This document shows positions 1 through 9,420 of a DNA stretch of 64,000 nt, piece by piece. How positions within the stretch are numbered: position 1 is the stretch's first letter; each line of letters starts with the position of its first letter. Source of the stretch: Sphingomonadaceae bacterium (GTDB lineage: Bacteria > Pseudomonadota > Alphaproteobacteria > Sphingomonadales > Sphingomonadaceae); assembly GCA_009926135.1 (NCBI GenBank), contig RFPL01000005.1, positions 1-64,000 on the forward strand, given 5' to 3'. Under the pieces are notes generated by a model. It was given only the letters and a program-made list of their open reading frames with translations, did no database searches and was not told the DNA's origin. The translations under genes were made by a program, and so were the position numbers.

Positions 1-1
1 C

Positions 2-106
2 AAGACGCTGGCCAAGGCCCCGATACTGGTCGATCTGCGCAATATCTACGATCCCGCCGAAGTCCGGGCCAAGGGTTTTGCCTATTCCAGCGTCGGACGG
101 GTGTGA
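2..106 (+). CDS. ugd: UDP-glucose 6-dehydrogenase, C-terminal fragment
   Basis: Only the last 34 codons and the stop lie in the window; the gene begins upstream of base 1. The fragment contains VDLRNIYDP and ends in YSSVGRV, which matches the C-terminal NAD-binding end of UDP-glucose/UDP-mannose dehydrogenases, where a D-(L/G)-RN-(I/L)-Y motif is followed by a G-F-x-Y-x-S-(I/V)-G-R end. The family oxidises UDP-glucose to UDP-glucuronate for surface polysaccharides. The assignment rests on this tail alone, so a related nucleotide-sugar dehydrogenase is possible. Confidence 0.7.
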   Translation, partial: KTLAKAPILVDLRNIYDPAEVRAKGFAYSSVGRV

Positions 107-168
107 GCCCTCTTCCCTGATCGTCCGGTCAAGCTATGCTGGGCCGGATAACAGGGAGAGAAATCACC

Positions 169-1358
169 ATGCGCAAGCGGACCATTGCCCTCGGGGCGCT
201 CGTTGCCGCGCTGCTGGCGGGCGGCGGCTGGTATGCCAGCCTCGACCAGGAAACGCGCGGCCTGCTGGCGGCGATGCCTACCAACCGCGACGTGCTGATG
301 TGGCAACAGGACCAGCGCGATGCCGCGTTCCGGGCGATGGACCGCCTGCCGGTGCTGGCCACCGCCAGCGAAATCGCACCCTCCACCACGCCGCTGCCGC
401 TGCCCCAGGGCAAGCCGCTGACCATCCCCGGCGTGGATGGCTACATGGCCAGGCAGCGCGCTGCCGGGATCGTGATCTTGCAGGACGGCAAGGTCCGGTT
501 CGAGAAATACGGGCTGGGCTTTGGTCCCGACGGGCGCTGGACCAGCTTCTCGGTCGCCAAGTCGTTCACCTCCACGCTCGTCGGCGCAGCGATCCAGGAG
601 GGCTATATCAAGAGCCTGGAAGACAAGGTCAGCCAGTATATCCCCGGCCTGAAGGGCTCGGCCTATGACGATGTTTCGATCCGCCAGCTCCTGACTATGA
701 GTTCCGGCGTCAAGTGGAACGAGGATTACGAGGACCCCAATGCCGACGTCGCGAAATTCAACAATGCCGAGCCGAAGAACGGGCTGGATGCGACAGTCAG
801 CTATATGCGGGGGCTCCCCCGCGCACACCCGCCCGGCGAGGTCTGGCATTACAACACGGGCGAAACCAACCTGATCGGGGTGCTGGTTTCCTCGGCCACC
901 AAAAAGCCGCTGGCGCAGTACCTGCAGGAAAAGGTCTGGCAGCCGGCAGGCATGGAAGCCAAGGCCACCTGGCTGCAAGGGAAGACCGGGCACGAGATTG
1001 CCGGCTGCTGCCTTCAGGCCACCACGCGTGACTTTGCCCGCTTCGGACTGTTCGTGCTGGCGAACGGCAAGGTTGGCGACAAGCAGATCGTGCCGGCCGA
1101 CTGGTTTGCCCAGGCCACGGTCAAGCAGAAGGACATCGGCGATCCCGGCAAGGGCTATGGCTTCCAGTGGTGGACCTATGACGATGGCGCCGTCGCCGCC
1201 CAGGGCATCTTTGGCCAGGGCATCTTCATTGATCCCAAACGGCGGCTGGTGATTGCTTCCAACGCCAATTGGACCCGCGCGACCAAGGGGCCTGAGCCCG
1301 AAGCGCGCGAAGCGTTCTACAAGCAGGTCCAGGCGCTGATCGACGCTGAAGGGAAAAA

Positions 1359-1374
<16 letters not shown>
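169..1374 (+). CDS. Periplasmic serine hydrolase, class C beta-lactamase fold
   Basis: A 401-residue protein with an N-terminal hydrophobic segment (about residues 4-20) that should export or anchor it. The catalytic SxxK motif is SVAK at 128-131 and the YxN motif is Y228-x-N230, the signature of the class C beta-lactamase/DD-peptidase/6-aminohexanoate-dimer hydrolase superfamily. The true substrate cannot be read from the sequence; an esterase or amidase role is as likely as beta-lactam hydrolysis. I chose the ATG at 169 because GGGAGAG lies 11-17 bases upstream; a longer frame begins at 136 without a ribosome site. The last five codons and stop overlap the 3' end of rnpB on the other strand. 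Confidence 0.88.
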
Positions 1375-1783
<409 letters not shown>

Positions 1784-1788
1784 TCGGC

Positions 1789-2490
1789 CTATCTAGTCTT
1801 TCCGCTGTCACGATCCAACAACAAAGAAAACAGCATCGCCGAGCATTCTCCATCGACCACACCATCGATGATGTGCGGCCGCCAGCGGCGCTGGAAGGCA
1901 CGGGCTGCGGCGGCCTGATGAGAGATGTCATAGCCCCAGCGCTCCAGTGCGAGGAAGAAGGCCCCGTCGTTCTCGAACGGTGAGGGCATCGACACCCGCG
2001 GGGTCTTGAGCGCCAGGCGGTGCGCCGCGAGCAGGTCCCAGTCGAACAGTTCGCCCGGGTCCTCCTTGCGCGCCGGGGCGACATCGGAATGGCCGACCAC
2101 GTTGGCGCGGGGAATGTCGTGGCGCTGGACGATTTCGGACAGCAGCGGCAGCAGGGCTTCCATCTGCGCATCGGGGAACGGACGATAGCCAAACTCGTGC
2201 CCCGGATTGACCAGTTCGATCCCGACGCTGGCCGAATTGACGTCAGTCACCCCGCGCCAGAAGCTCTTACCGGCATGCCAGGCGCGGCGATCCTCGCGCA
2301 CCAGGCGGTGAACCGTGCCGTCCTCCTCGATCAGGTAATGGGCCGAAACCTCGGCGGCTTCGTCGCAGAGCCGGGCCAGCGCCTCTTCGGCAGTCTGCAT
2401 GCCGGTATAGTGGAGCACCACCATCGAGACGGGCAATTGCCGCTCGTTCCAGTTGGGCGAGGGCGTCTCGAAGTGGATCAGCTCGCTCAA
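1789..2490 (-). CDS. N-acetylmuramoyl-L-alanine amidase, AmpD/AmiD family
   Basis: A 233-residue amidase_2 domain protein. Visible zinc ligands are H27 in VVLHYTG and the His of VVGHSDVAPARKEDPG (about residue 143), with the family's K/D pair nearby. The last 70 residues resemble a helical peptidoglycan-binding domain. The family cleaves the MurNAc to L-Ala bond of peptidoglycan or anhydro-muropeptides. No clear signal peptide is seen, so a cytoplasmic AmpD-like recycling role is possible, although the C-terminal domain is more typical of AmiD. The start is 4 bases after the chpT stop on the same strand, so the genes are co-transcribed. Confidence 0.9.
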   Translation of the reverse strand: MSELIHFETPSPNWNERQLPVSMVVLHYTGMQTAEEALARLCDEAAEVSAHYLIEEDGTVHRLVREDRRAWHAGKSFWRGVTDVNSASVGIELVNPGHEFGYRPFPDAQMEALLPLLSEIVQRHDIPRANVVGHSDVAPARKEDPGELFDWDLLAAHRLALKTPRVSMPSPFENDGAFFLALERWGYDISHQAAAARAFQRRWRPHIIDGVVDGECSAMLFSLLLDRDSGKTR

Positions 2491-2494
2491 GCCA

Positions 2495-3136
2495 TCAGCC
2501 CTCGGGCAGCACCGCGCCCAGCACCAGCGCGTCCTCGCTCACCGCGAACTGCAAGCCGCCGCCCTGTCGCACCGCGATCTGATAGAGCATGAAGGCGGCG
2601 GCGTTGCGGCTGGTCAGCCCGCCCTCGCCCAGTTCGCCTTCCAGCGCCTTGCCAATGTCCTTATCAAAGGCGATCCGCGGGCCCGAAGCGCGAACCACGA
2701 TCTCGCTCGCCCCGCCGCGGCTTTCCGCACCGATATCGAGCGTGCCGCCGCGCACCAGGGCTTCCATCCCGAGCAGCGCGAAGTTGAGCAGCACCTTGAT
2801 CGCCGGCTTGGGCAGGCTCCCCACGCCAAGCGCCCAGTTGACAGTGACCCGGGCGTTGTTGGCGGCCAGCGCATCGACCAGCACCTTGGCTTCTTCGACC
2901 GCGACGCTTTCGCCAAAGCCACCAGCGGCGCCGAAGGCGAGACGGAAGAACTTGAGCTTGTCGGCGCTGACCCGGGCGCTCTGCTCCAGCAGTTCGAAGC
3001 AGCGCTTGCGCATTTCCGGATCCTTCTCGTCCGCGAGAAGTTCCAGCCCGTTGGTCAGTGCACCGACCGGGCTCAACAAGTCATGGCACAACCGCGAGGA
3101 AAGCAGGCTGGCCAGATCAAGCGAATAGTCGGTCAT
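2495..3136 (-). CDS. chpT: Histidine phosphotransferase ChpT
   Basis: A 213-residue dimeric phosphotransfer protein. The N-terminal helix carries SRLCHDLLSPVGAL, whose His is the phosphorylation site, followed by a degenerate ATPase-like domain without ATP-binding boxes. In Caulobacter ChpT passes phosphate from the hybrid kinase CckA to CtrA and CpdR, controlling the cell cycle; that role is transferred by family. The start is the ATG at 3136 (MTDYSLD), with AAGGAGGGG and AAGGGG upstream; longer frames run into the preceding gene. It sits second in a three-gene operon, 26 bases after a JAMM protease gene. Confidence 0.88.
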   Translation of the reverse strand: MTDYSLDLASLLSSRLCHDLLSPVGALTNGLELLADEKDPEMRKRCFELLEQSARVSADKLKFFRLAFGAAGGFGESVAVEEAKVLVDALAANNARVTVNWALGVGSLPKPAIKVLLNFALLGMEALVRGGTLDIGAESRGGASEIVVRASGPRIAFDKDIGKALEGELGEGGLTSRNAAAFMLYQIAVRQGGGLQFAVSEDALVLGAVLPEG

Positions 3137-3162
3137 GCGATTTAGATCCCCTTTGCCCCTCC

Positions 3163-3564
3163 TTAACCCGCGACGACTCGCAGGGGAAGCGCTTCGAACC
3201 CGCCCGGCGCATCGCGCCACCAGCCGATCGCATCACCCGCAACGATGGCCCAGATCCGGCCATCCCCGCTGGCGGAACTCCGGTCAGTCGCGGATGGCTC
3301 GATCCGCCCGCTCGGGTGCGAGTGGTAATAGCCCAGCACCTCGGGTCCATCGGCGCGGGCCGCCTTGTAGGCCGCAATCAGGGCAGCAGGATCAATCTCG
3401 AAGTGGCGGGCCGGATCGGGATGAACGTTGAGCACCGGCACGGCGGCGGTGATCAGCCCGTGCTGCCCAAGCAGCAGCCCGCAGGCCTCCAGCGGGTCGG
3501 CCGCTGCCGCTTCTGCCAGGAGTGTGGCTTTCACGCCACTTGTCACCGCCGTTTCCATCGCCAT
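3163..3564 (-). CDS. M67/JAMM family metallopeptidase
   Basis: A 133-residue stand-alone Mov34/JAB domain. The complete JAMM zinc motif is present: HSHPSGRIEPSATD fits H-x-H-x7-S-x2-D, and the upstream catalytic Glu is in LEACGLLLG. Prokaryotic relatives remove C-terminal residues from ubiquitin-like sulfur carriers or cleave isopeptide-like bonds, but no such partner gene is nearby. The start is uncertain between ATGs at 3564 and 3558, neither with a strong ribosome site. It is the first gene of the operon leading into chpT and is divergent from the rluD-like gene. Confidence 0.82.
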   Translation of the reverse strand: MAMETAVTSGVKATLLAEAAAADPLEACGLLLGQHGLITAAVPVLNVHPDPARHFEIDPAALIAAYKAARADGPEVLGYYHSHPSGRIEPSATDRSSASGDGRIWAIVAGDAIGWWRDAPGGFEALPLRVVAG

Positions 3565-3575
3565 CTGGCTTAGCA

Positions 3576-4529
3576 ATGAACGGGGAGGAAAGCATCATTT
3601 CCGGCGCGCTGCCGGGGGGCGAACGGCTCGACAAGGCGCTCAGCCTTGCCAGCGGCCTGTCGCGTGAGCGGATCAAGGCGCTGATGGGCGAAGGCCGGGT
3701 TCTGCTGAACGGCAAGCCTGCCAGCCAGGCGAGCCTCAAGCCCGATGCCGGCACCACCTTTGAAATCCGCGTCCCTGAAGCGGCTCCGGCCGAGGCCGTG
3801 GCCCAGGATATCCCGCTTTCGGTGGTCTATGAAGACGAATACCTGATCGTCATCGACAAGCCGGCGGGACTAGTGGTCCACCCTGCCGCCGGCAATCTTG
3901 ACGGCACCCTGGTCAACGCGCTGCTGCACCATTGCCAGGGGCAACTTTCCGGGATCGGCGGCGTGGTGCGGCCGGGGATCGTACACCGGATCGACAAGGA
4001 GACCTCCGGACTGCTGGTCGTCGCCAAGACCGACAAGGCCCACGAAGGGCTGGCCAAGCAGTTTGCCGACCATTCAATCCATCGGGCCTACCTGGCGGTT
4101 GTTGGCGGAGTGCCAAAGCCGCCGAGCGGAACTGTCAGCGGACACATTGGTAGGTCCGATCACGATCGCAAGAAGATGGCTGTGCTCCATCCCCTGAACA
4201 AGCGCGGCAAGCACGCGGTGACGCATTACCGGCTGGTCGAAGCGCTTGGCCTGGCGTCGCTAGTCGAATGCCAGCTTGAGACCGGGAGGACCCACCAGGT
4301 CCGCGTTCATATGTCGTCAATTGGCCATCCGCTATTGGGGGACCCTGTATATGGACGCAATCCTCAGCGGCTTCGGCCGATTCTCACCCAGCTTCACTTC
4401 GCCCGGCAGGCCCTGCACGCCGCAGAGCTTGGCTTCATTCACCCCGTCACGGGGGAGGCACTGAGCTTTGCTTCAGCGCTCCCTGCCGACATGGCGGGGC
4501 TGTTGGTCGAATTGAGGAACCAAAGTTGA
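3576..4529 (+). CDS. rluD: 23S rRNA pseudouridine synthase, RluD/RluC family
   Basis: A 317-residue protein with an N-terminal S4 RNA-binding domain (about residues 10-70) and the RluA-type catalytic motif HRIDKETSGLLVV, whose Asp forms the covalent intermediate. The family converts uridines in large-subunit rRNA to pseudouridine; RluD acts on helix 69. The subtype is inferred from length and S4 domain. The start ATG at 3576 (MNGEES) is close to the divergent JAMM gene, leaving only about 11 bases between the two starts, so their promoters must overlap coding sequence. Confidence 0.88.
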   Translation: MNGEESIISGALPGGERLDKALSLASGLSRERIKALMGEGRVLLNGKPASQASLKPDAGTTFEIRVPEAAPAEAVAQDIPLSVVYEDEYLIVIDKPAGLVVHPAAGNLDGTLVNALLHHCQGQLSGIGGVVRPGIVHRIDKETSGLLVVAKTDKAHEGLAKQFADHSIHRAYLAVVGGVPKPPSGTVSGHIGRSDHDRKKMAVLHPLNKRGKHAVTHYRLVEALGLASLVECQLETGRTHQVRVHMSSIGHPLLGDPVYGRNPQRLRPILTQLHFARQALHAAELGFIHPVTGEALSFASALPADMAGLLVELRNQS

Positions 4530-4629
4530 ACGATTGCAGTAACTAGAAAGTCTGTGTGGTCGCCATCGGGGGATGCCTGTATCAGGGTCCCTCACCGGCA
4601 AGCCGACAAATGAAAGGACGGTTAGTCGA

Positions 4630-5550
4630 ATGTCCGATACCAAGCGCAAGCTGCCCGCCAGCCGCGGCACCAGCGTCCCCAGCCTGGGCCCAGAGCAGAG
4701 CCTCAACCGCTATCTGGCCGAAATCCGGAAATTCCCGGTGTTGACGGCCGAGCAGGAATACATGCTCGCCAAGCGCTATTCCGAGCATCAGGACCCTGAT
4801 GCGGCGAAGCAGCTGGTCACCAGCCACCTGCGACTCGTGGCGAAAATCGCGATGGGCTATCGCGGCTATGGCCTGCCCGTTTCCGAGCTGATCGCCGAGG
4901 GCAACATCGGCCTGATGCAGGGCGTCAAGAAATTCGAACCCGATCGCGGCTTCCGCCTGGCGACCTATGCCATGTGGTGGATCAAGGCCTCGATGCAGGA
5001 ATTCATCCTGCGTTCGTGGAGCCTCGTGAAGATGGGCACCACCGCCGCGCAGAAGAAGCTGTTCTTCAACCTCCGGCGGATGAAGAAGAACCTCGACGCT
5101 TACGAGGATTCCGATCTTCACCCCGAAGACGTGAAGGCCATCGCAACCAAGCTTGGCGTGTCCGAGACCGAAGTAGTCAACATGAACCGCCGGATGATGA
5201 TGGGCGGCGATGCATCGCTCAACGTCTCGTTCAATGATGAAGGCGAAGGCCAGTGGCAGGACCTGCTGCAGGACGATCGCCCTCTGCAGGACGAGACGGT
5301 TGCGGACCTCGAAGAAGCCGGGATGCGCCACGCGCTGCTGACCGAAGCCCTCGGCAGCCTGAACGAGCGGGAACGCCACATCCTGACCCAGCGCCGTCTG
5401 ATCGACGATCCGCAGACGCTTGAGGAGCTGAGCCAGGAATATCAGGTCAGCCGCGAACGCGTCCGCCAGATCGAGGTCCGCGCCTTCGAAAAGCTGCAAA
5501 AGGCCATGCTGCGCATCGCCAACGACCGGCGGCTACTGCCCGCCGCGTAA
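4630..5550 (+). CDS. rpoH: RNA polymerase heat-shock sigma factor, sigma-32
   Basis: A 306-residue sigma-70 family protein of group 3. Region 2 contains GLMQGVKKFEP and YAMWWIKASMQEFILRSWS, and the RpoH box region KMGTTAAQKKLFFNLRR is clearly recognisable. Region 4 ends with the helix-turn-helix SRERVRQIEVRAFEKLQ. It directs RNA polymerase to heat-shock promoters such as those of chaperones and proteases, several of which (clpP, clpX, hflKC, degP) are in this window. The start ATG at 4630 follows GAAAGGACGG. A 100-base leader precedes it. Confidence 0.95.
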   Translation: MSDTKRKLPASRGTSVPSLGPEQSLNRYLAEIRKFPVLTAEQEYMLAKRYSEHQDPDAAKQLVTSHLRLVAKIAMGYRGYGLPVSELIAEGNIGLMQGVKKFEPDRGFRLATYAMWWIKASMQEFILRSWSLVKMGTTAAQKKLFFNLRRMKKNLDAYEDSDLHPEDVKAIATKLGVSETEVVNMNRRMMMGGDASLNVSFNDEGEGQWQDLLQDDRPLQDETVADLEEAGMRHALLTEALGSLNERERHILTQRRLIDDPQTLEELSQEYQVSRERVRQIEVRAFEKLQKAMLRIANDRRLLPAA

Positions 5551-5556
5551 GATCAA

Positions 5557-5594
5557 CAGCCGCGCTGTGCCAAAGGATTGGCGCAGCGCGGCTG
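5557..5594 (+). terminator. Strong stem-loop after rpoH
   Basis: A 15-bp inverted repeat (5557-5571 with 5580-5594, one G-U pair) encloses an 8-base loop directly after the rpoH stop. It has no T-run after it, so it may be a weak or factor-dependent terminator, or an mRNA-stabilising 3' structure. It lies just upstream of the mtgA start. Confidence 0.5.
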
Positions 5595-5614
5595 CCGCGC
5601 TAGCCTGACCGGCA

Positions 5615-6340
5615 ATGATGCGCTTCCTCACGCCCGCCCGCCCTTCCGCCAAGCGCGGCCTTGCCTACAACCTTGGTTGGTGGATCGGCCGGATCATCGT
5701 CTGGTTCCTGGTGCTGAGCATCGGACTGACCGTGCTCTACAAGTTCGTGCCGGTCCCGATCACCATCACCATGATCGCCGACCCGCACGGATTCGAAAAG
5801 GACTGGACCCCGCTCAGCCGGATCGACCGCAACATGGTGGCGGCCGTGATTGCCGGCGAAGACGCTAAATTCTGTTCGCATCAGGGCTTCGACCAGGACG
5901 CAATCGCGCAGGCGATGGAACGCAATGCCCGCGGCAAGCGGCTCCGCGGTGGCTCCACGATCAGCCAGCAGACCGCCAAGAACGTGTTCCTGTGGCAGGG
6001 CTGGGGTTGGGATCGCTACGCCCGCAAGGGGCTGGAAGTGTGGTTCACGTTCCTGATCGAGCACATCTGGGGCAAGCGGCGCATCATGGAGGTTTACCTC
6101 AATGTCGCCGAAACCGGGATCGGAACCTATGGGGCCGAGGCCGGGGCGCAGCGCTATTACAGGAAAAGCGCCGCGCGGCTCAGCCGGGTCGAGGCGGCGC
6201 GGATCGCCGCTGCCCTGCCCAGTCCCAAGAAGCGTGCCGTGACCGGAGCGACCGGCTTCACCCGCCGCCACGGCAACGCCATCGCCGCGCGGAGCGGCGT
6301 GGTTCGGAACGAAGCACTGGACGCCTGCGTCTACCGCTAG
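5615..6340 (+). CDS. mtgA: Monofunctional biosynthetic peptidoglycan transglycosylase
   Basis: A 241-residue GT51 enzyme with one N-terminal membrane helix (about residues 20-42). The catalytic Glu is in VIAGEDAKFCSHQGFD, and GGSTISQQTAKN and VYLNVAETG are the other GT51 motifs. There is no transpeptidase domain, so it is MtgA rather than a class A PBP. It polymerises lipid II into glycan strands at the inner membrane's outer face. Two consecutive ATGs (5615 and 5618) could start it. Confidence 0.94.
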   Translation: MMRFLTPARPSAKRGLAYNLGWWIGRIIVWFLVLSIGLTVLYKFVPVPITITMIADPHGFEKDWTPLSRIDRNMVAAVIAGEDAKFCSHQGFDQDAIAQAMERNARGKRLRGGSTISQQTAKNVFLWQGWGWDRYARKGLEVWFTFLIEHIWGKRRIMEVYLNVAETGIGTYGAEAGAQRYYRKSAARLSRVEAARIAAALPSPKKRAVTGATGFTRRHGNAIAARSGVVRNEALDACVYR

Positions 6341-6363
6341 AAGCTCGTCCCGCAGACAAAAAG

Positions 6364-6387
6364 AAAGGGGCGCCGCAGCGCCCCTTT
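6364..6387. terminator. Bidirectional terminator between mtgA and the TonB receptor
   Basis: A perfect 10-bp stem (6364-6373 with 6378-6387) with a CGCA tetraloop. It is A-rich on one side and T-rich on the other, so it can end both convergent transcripts. Confidence 0.8.
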
Positions 6388-6416
6388 CCCTTGTTAGGTT
6401 AGCCTGACCGGATCGA

Positions 6417-9092
6417 TCAGAACTTGAACACCACGGTGCCGCTGATCGTGCGCGGTGCGCCGATCTGGACGAAGCCCGGGCTGCCATAGGTGGCAACGCC
6501 AGTGGTGCGGTTGAAGCTGAAGCTCTGGTTGAGCCCGCCGCCGAAGCCGCCAACGTAGAAGCTGTTGGTCAGGTTGTAGACGTTCAGCTGCAGGTAGGTC
6601 TGGTCGTTCAGCCCCAGGAAGTCGAGGTTCACGCGGGCATCCAGGTTGACCAGCCAGTAAGCTGCGGCAACCTTGCCATAGACCTGCGTAGCAGCCGGGA
6701 AGACGGCCGGGGTGACGCAGCTGGTGGCGCTGGCGCAAGCCTTGGCCCCGACCGGCACGAAGGTCCCGGTGAAGGTCGCTTCGTTGGTGTCGAAGATGTA
6801 GCGGGCGCCGGTGCGCTTGGCGGTCAGGCCCAGGTCGATCGGACCCAGGGTGCCGCGGATGGTGCCGCCCCAGCTGTACTTCGGCGAACCCGATTCACGC
6901 TTGCCGGCAGTCGGTGCGAACACCGCCGAACCATCGGCATTTTCGCCAATCGCGATGTTGTCGCGAATTTCCGACTTCATCATGCTGCCGAAGACGTAGA
7001 GGGTCACGGCATCAACCGGCTGCCAGGCAACCGAACCGTCGATCCCGTACTTCCGTACGTTGCCAAGGTTGCGGTAAACGCTCTGGTCCAGTTCCGGATC
7101 GTAGGCGGTCGCCAGGCGGTTCTGGAACTGGTTGTAATAGGCCGAGACCTGGGCCTGGACCTTGCCCGAGCGCATGCGCAGGCCGAGATCGAAGTTGTCG
7201 GTCGTTTCCGGGTTCGGCTTCGTGCGGGCATTGCCGGTGGCGAAGAAGAACGCGTTGTAGAGGCTGTCCGTACCCGGGACCGAGAGACCCTGCGAGAAGT
7301 TGCCGAAGACCGAAACGTCGTCCGTAACCTTGTAGGTGAAGCCAACGTTCGGCAGGACCTTCTTGAAGTTGAAGATGCGCTGCTGCGGCCCCTGGATAGT
7401 CGGGTTCAGGGTGGCGTAGGTGGCGTTCAGCGGGTTGCCGACGCCGAAGCATTCGACAAAACCGCCAGCCGACGAAGTCGCGCAGTTCTGGGTCAGGTTC
7501 CGGCGGAAGAACGGAACGCGGACCCCGGCAGTCACGACCAGCGCATTGTCCATGAACTCGCCGCGGTATTCGGCGGCAACCTGGTGCAGGATCGCGTAGG
7601 ACAGACGGTCACGCTTCTGCAGGACCACGCCGTTGGCGTCCTTCAGGCCAGCATTGACCGGGAAGACATCAAGCGGTTCACCGTTGACGCCAAGCAGGCC
7701 GACTTCGCCGGTCTGACGGTGACGGGCACGGTCATAGGTGTAGCTGAAGCGCAGCGTGCTGGTGTCGTTCATTTCCCAGCGCAGGCCAGTGATCACGGCA
7801 ATGCGGTGGGTCTGGGTCTGGCTGGGGGCCATCGCGGTGACGGCGTCAAGCGTGTCGCCGTCGCCGTTCACGTCACGGCCGAAGAACGGCGTGCCGCCCA
7901 GGTAACCGGCAACGCAGGTGTTGGTCGCGCTGGTCGGGGTGGTGCGGCAGGTGGCGACGCTGGCAGTACCGCCGGCGGGGTTGATGTCGCGCAGGCCTTC
8001 CTGGGCAGTGACCGTGCCGCCGCCATTGGCCTTCACGTACTGATAGCTCGGGTCGATCGTCAGGACCAGATTGTCGGCCAGGGTGAAGCGCGAGTTGAGG
8101 CGCAGGTTCCCGGTGTTCGACGGGTTGTAGCGACGATCAAATTCCGTGCCACAGGTGCTGGCGACGTCAGCCGTCCCGGCTACTCCGTTGGGGATGATGC
8201 AGGGATAGTTGATGTTGTACTGGCGCTCGTCGGCGTTGTTCGGGAAGCGGTTGCCCGAGCCCGAACCGACCGTGCGGTTGCCATCAATGCGCAGCGGCAG
8301 AGAACCGAAGAAGTTGTTGCGGTTCTGGTTGTAGTGGCCGGCCAGCGAGATGAAGTCGTCGCCCGACAGCGGCTGATACACGCGGAAGTTGTACTGCTGC
8401 TTGTTGACCTTGCCGTAGTTGTTGAACGGATTGTCGTTCGTGGCGCGGCTGGCCGAAACCCAGGCACGCAGGCCGCTGGCATTCAGATCGCCGGTTTCGA
8501 TCTTGGCGAACATGCGCATGAAGTCGAATTCACCAGCCGAGCCCGAGAGCATCACGCCGAAATCGCGGTCCGGGCGCTTGGTGCGCAGGTTGACGGTGCC
8601 GCCAACGGCCGAAGCAGTCGGGCTGTCGACGTCGGTGGTGCCGAGGTTGACGTTGACCTGCTCGATCAGTTCGGGATCGACCTGCTGGTTGGAATAGATG
8701 GCATAGTTGCCCGAATCGTTCAGCGGGATGCCGTCGAAGGTCAGGCTGATGCGGTCGGCCGAGAAGCCGCGGATGTTGAGCGTGCCGCCCGACGAACCAT
8801 AGGCATCGTTGTTCTGGAAGCTGACACCCGGGATCTGGTTGATCGTGTCGAGGATGGTCTGGCCCGGATTCTGACGCTCGATGTTTTCCTGGGTCAGGAC
8901 GGCCTTGGCCTTCGAGGTGTCCGGGGCGGAAACGCCACCGACCTGCTGGGTGCCGGTGCGGGTGCCGGTGACGATGATTTCCTTTTCGAAATCGATCGAG
9001 CCGGTCGACTGGGCGAAGGCAGGCGCGCTCAGCGCGGCAACGCCGATGGCGAAGGTGCTGGCGGCAGTAGTCAGGGCGGAGTTGATGCGCAT
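6417..9092 (-). CDS. TonB-dependent outer-membrane receptor
   Basis: An 891-residue receptor. Residues 1-27 form a signal peptide ending in APAFA-QS. The mature N-terminus has EKEIIVTGTR, a TonB-box-like segment common in sphingomonads. The plug domain follows (about 55-170; NIRGFSADRISLTFDGIPL), then a beta-barrel ending in VVFKF, the aromatic C-terminus required for outer-membrane insertion. Substrate is not evident; siderophores, vitamin B12, sugars and metals are all transported by this family. It is divergent from a cation exporter gene. The ATG at 9092 follows CAGGGAA; the frame extends 13 codons upstream without a ribosome site. Confidence 0.92.
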   Translation of the reverse strand: MRINSALTTAASTFAIGVAALSAPAFAQSTGSIDFEKEIIVTGTRTGTQQVGGVSAPDTSKAKAVLTQENIERQNPGQTILDTINQIPGVSFQNNDAYGSSGGTLNIRGFSADRISLTFDGIPLNDSGNYAIYSNQQVDPELIEQVNVNLGTTDVDSPTASAVGGTVNLRTKRPDRDFGVMLSGSAGEFDFMRMFAKIETGDLNASGLRAWVSASRATNDNPFNNYGKVNKQQYNFRVYQPLSGDDFISLAGHYNQNRNNFFGSLPLRIDGNRTVGSGSGNRFPNNADERQYNINYPCIIPNGVAGTADVASTCGTEFDRRYNPSNTGNLRLNSRFTLADNLVLTIDPSYQYVKANGGGTVTAQEGLRDINPAGGTASVATCRTTPTSATNTCVAGYLGGTPFFGRDVNGDGDTLDAVTAMAPSQTQTHRIAVITGLRWEMNDTSTLRFSYTYDRARHRQTGEVGLLGVNGEPLDVFPVNAGLKDANGVVLQKRDRLSYAILHQVAAEYRGEFMDNALVVTAGVRVPFFRRNLTQNCATSSAGGFVECFGVGNPLNATYATLNPTIQGPQQRIFNFKKVLPNVGFTYKVTDDVSVFGNFSQGLSVPGTDSLYNAFFFATGNARTKPNPETTDNFDLGLRMRSGKVQAQVSAYYNQFQNRLATAYDPELDQSVYRNLGNVRKYGIDGSVAWQPVDAVTLYVFGSMMKSEIRDNIAIGENADGSAVFAPTAGKRESGSPKYSWGGTIRGTLGPIDLGLTAKRTGARYIFDTNEATFTGTFVPVGAKACASATSCVTPAVFPAATQVYGKVAAAYWLVNLDARVNLDFLGLNDQTYLQLNVYNLTNSFYVGGFGGGLNQSFSFNRTTGVATYGSPGFVQIGAPRTISGTVVFKF

Positions 9093-9420
9093 GACGAAGG
9101 GATTCCCTGTTGTGGCAGACTTGCGAAACACGTGTTCTCGGCACCGGGCGAATCGCCCCTGCGCCGGCTGCGCTCGCTATTAGCGGCGCAACGCCGCGCA
9201 CTAAACAGCCCTGTGTGACAACGCTGTGACTAGTTCCCCCCGTTCAGGGGCTCCCCGCGCGCAGCTGGAAAGATTATTTCAACGCCCCCGGCAGGAACCT
9301 AATTTTGATGCGGTCCAGCACCCAAATCCCCCAGATACAAGGGTTTCCCCCAGCATGGCCGCAGAACGATTGTTGCTGCACTGCGGCATATGTGCAACGG
9401 TCGGGATAGAAGGGACTGAA
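9093..9420. other. 328-base divergent intergenic region
   Basis: The region separates the TonB receptor from the cation exporter and must hold both promoters. I see no RNA gene in it and no clear Fur box. Near the exporter, GTTGCTGCAC and GTGCAAC (about 9372-9397) form an imperfect dyad that might be an operator, but the match is weak. Confidence 0.4.

Noticed and set aside
7584..9218. A 544-codon frame antisense to the TonB receptor gene
   Set aside because: Its composition follows the opposite-strand codons, it has no ribosome site or family resemblance, and the receptor reading is clear.
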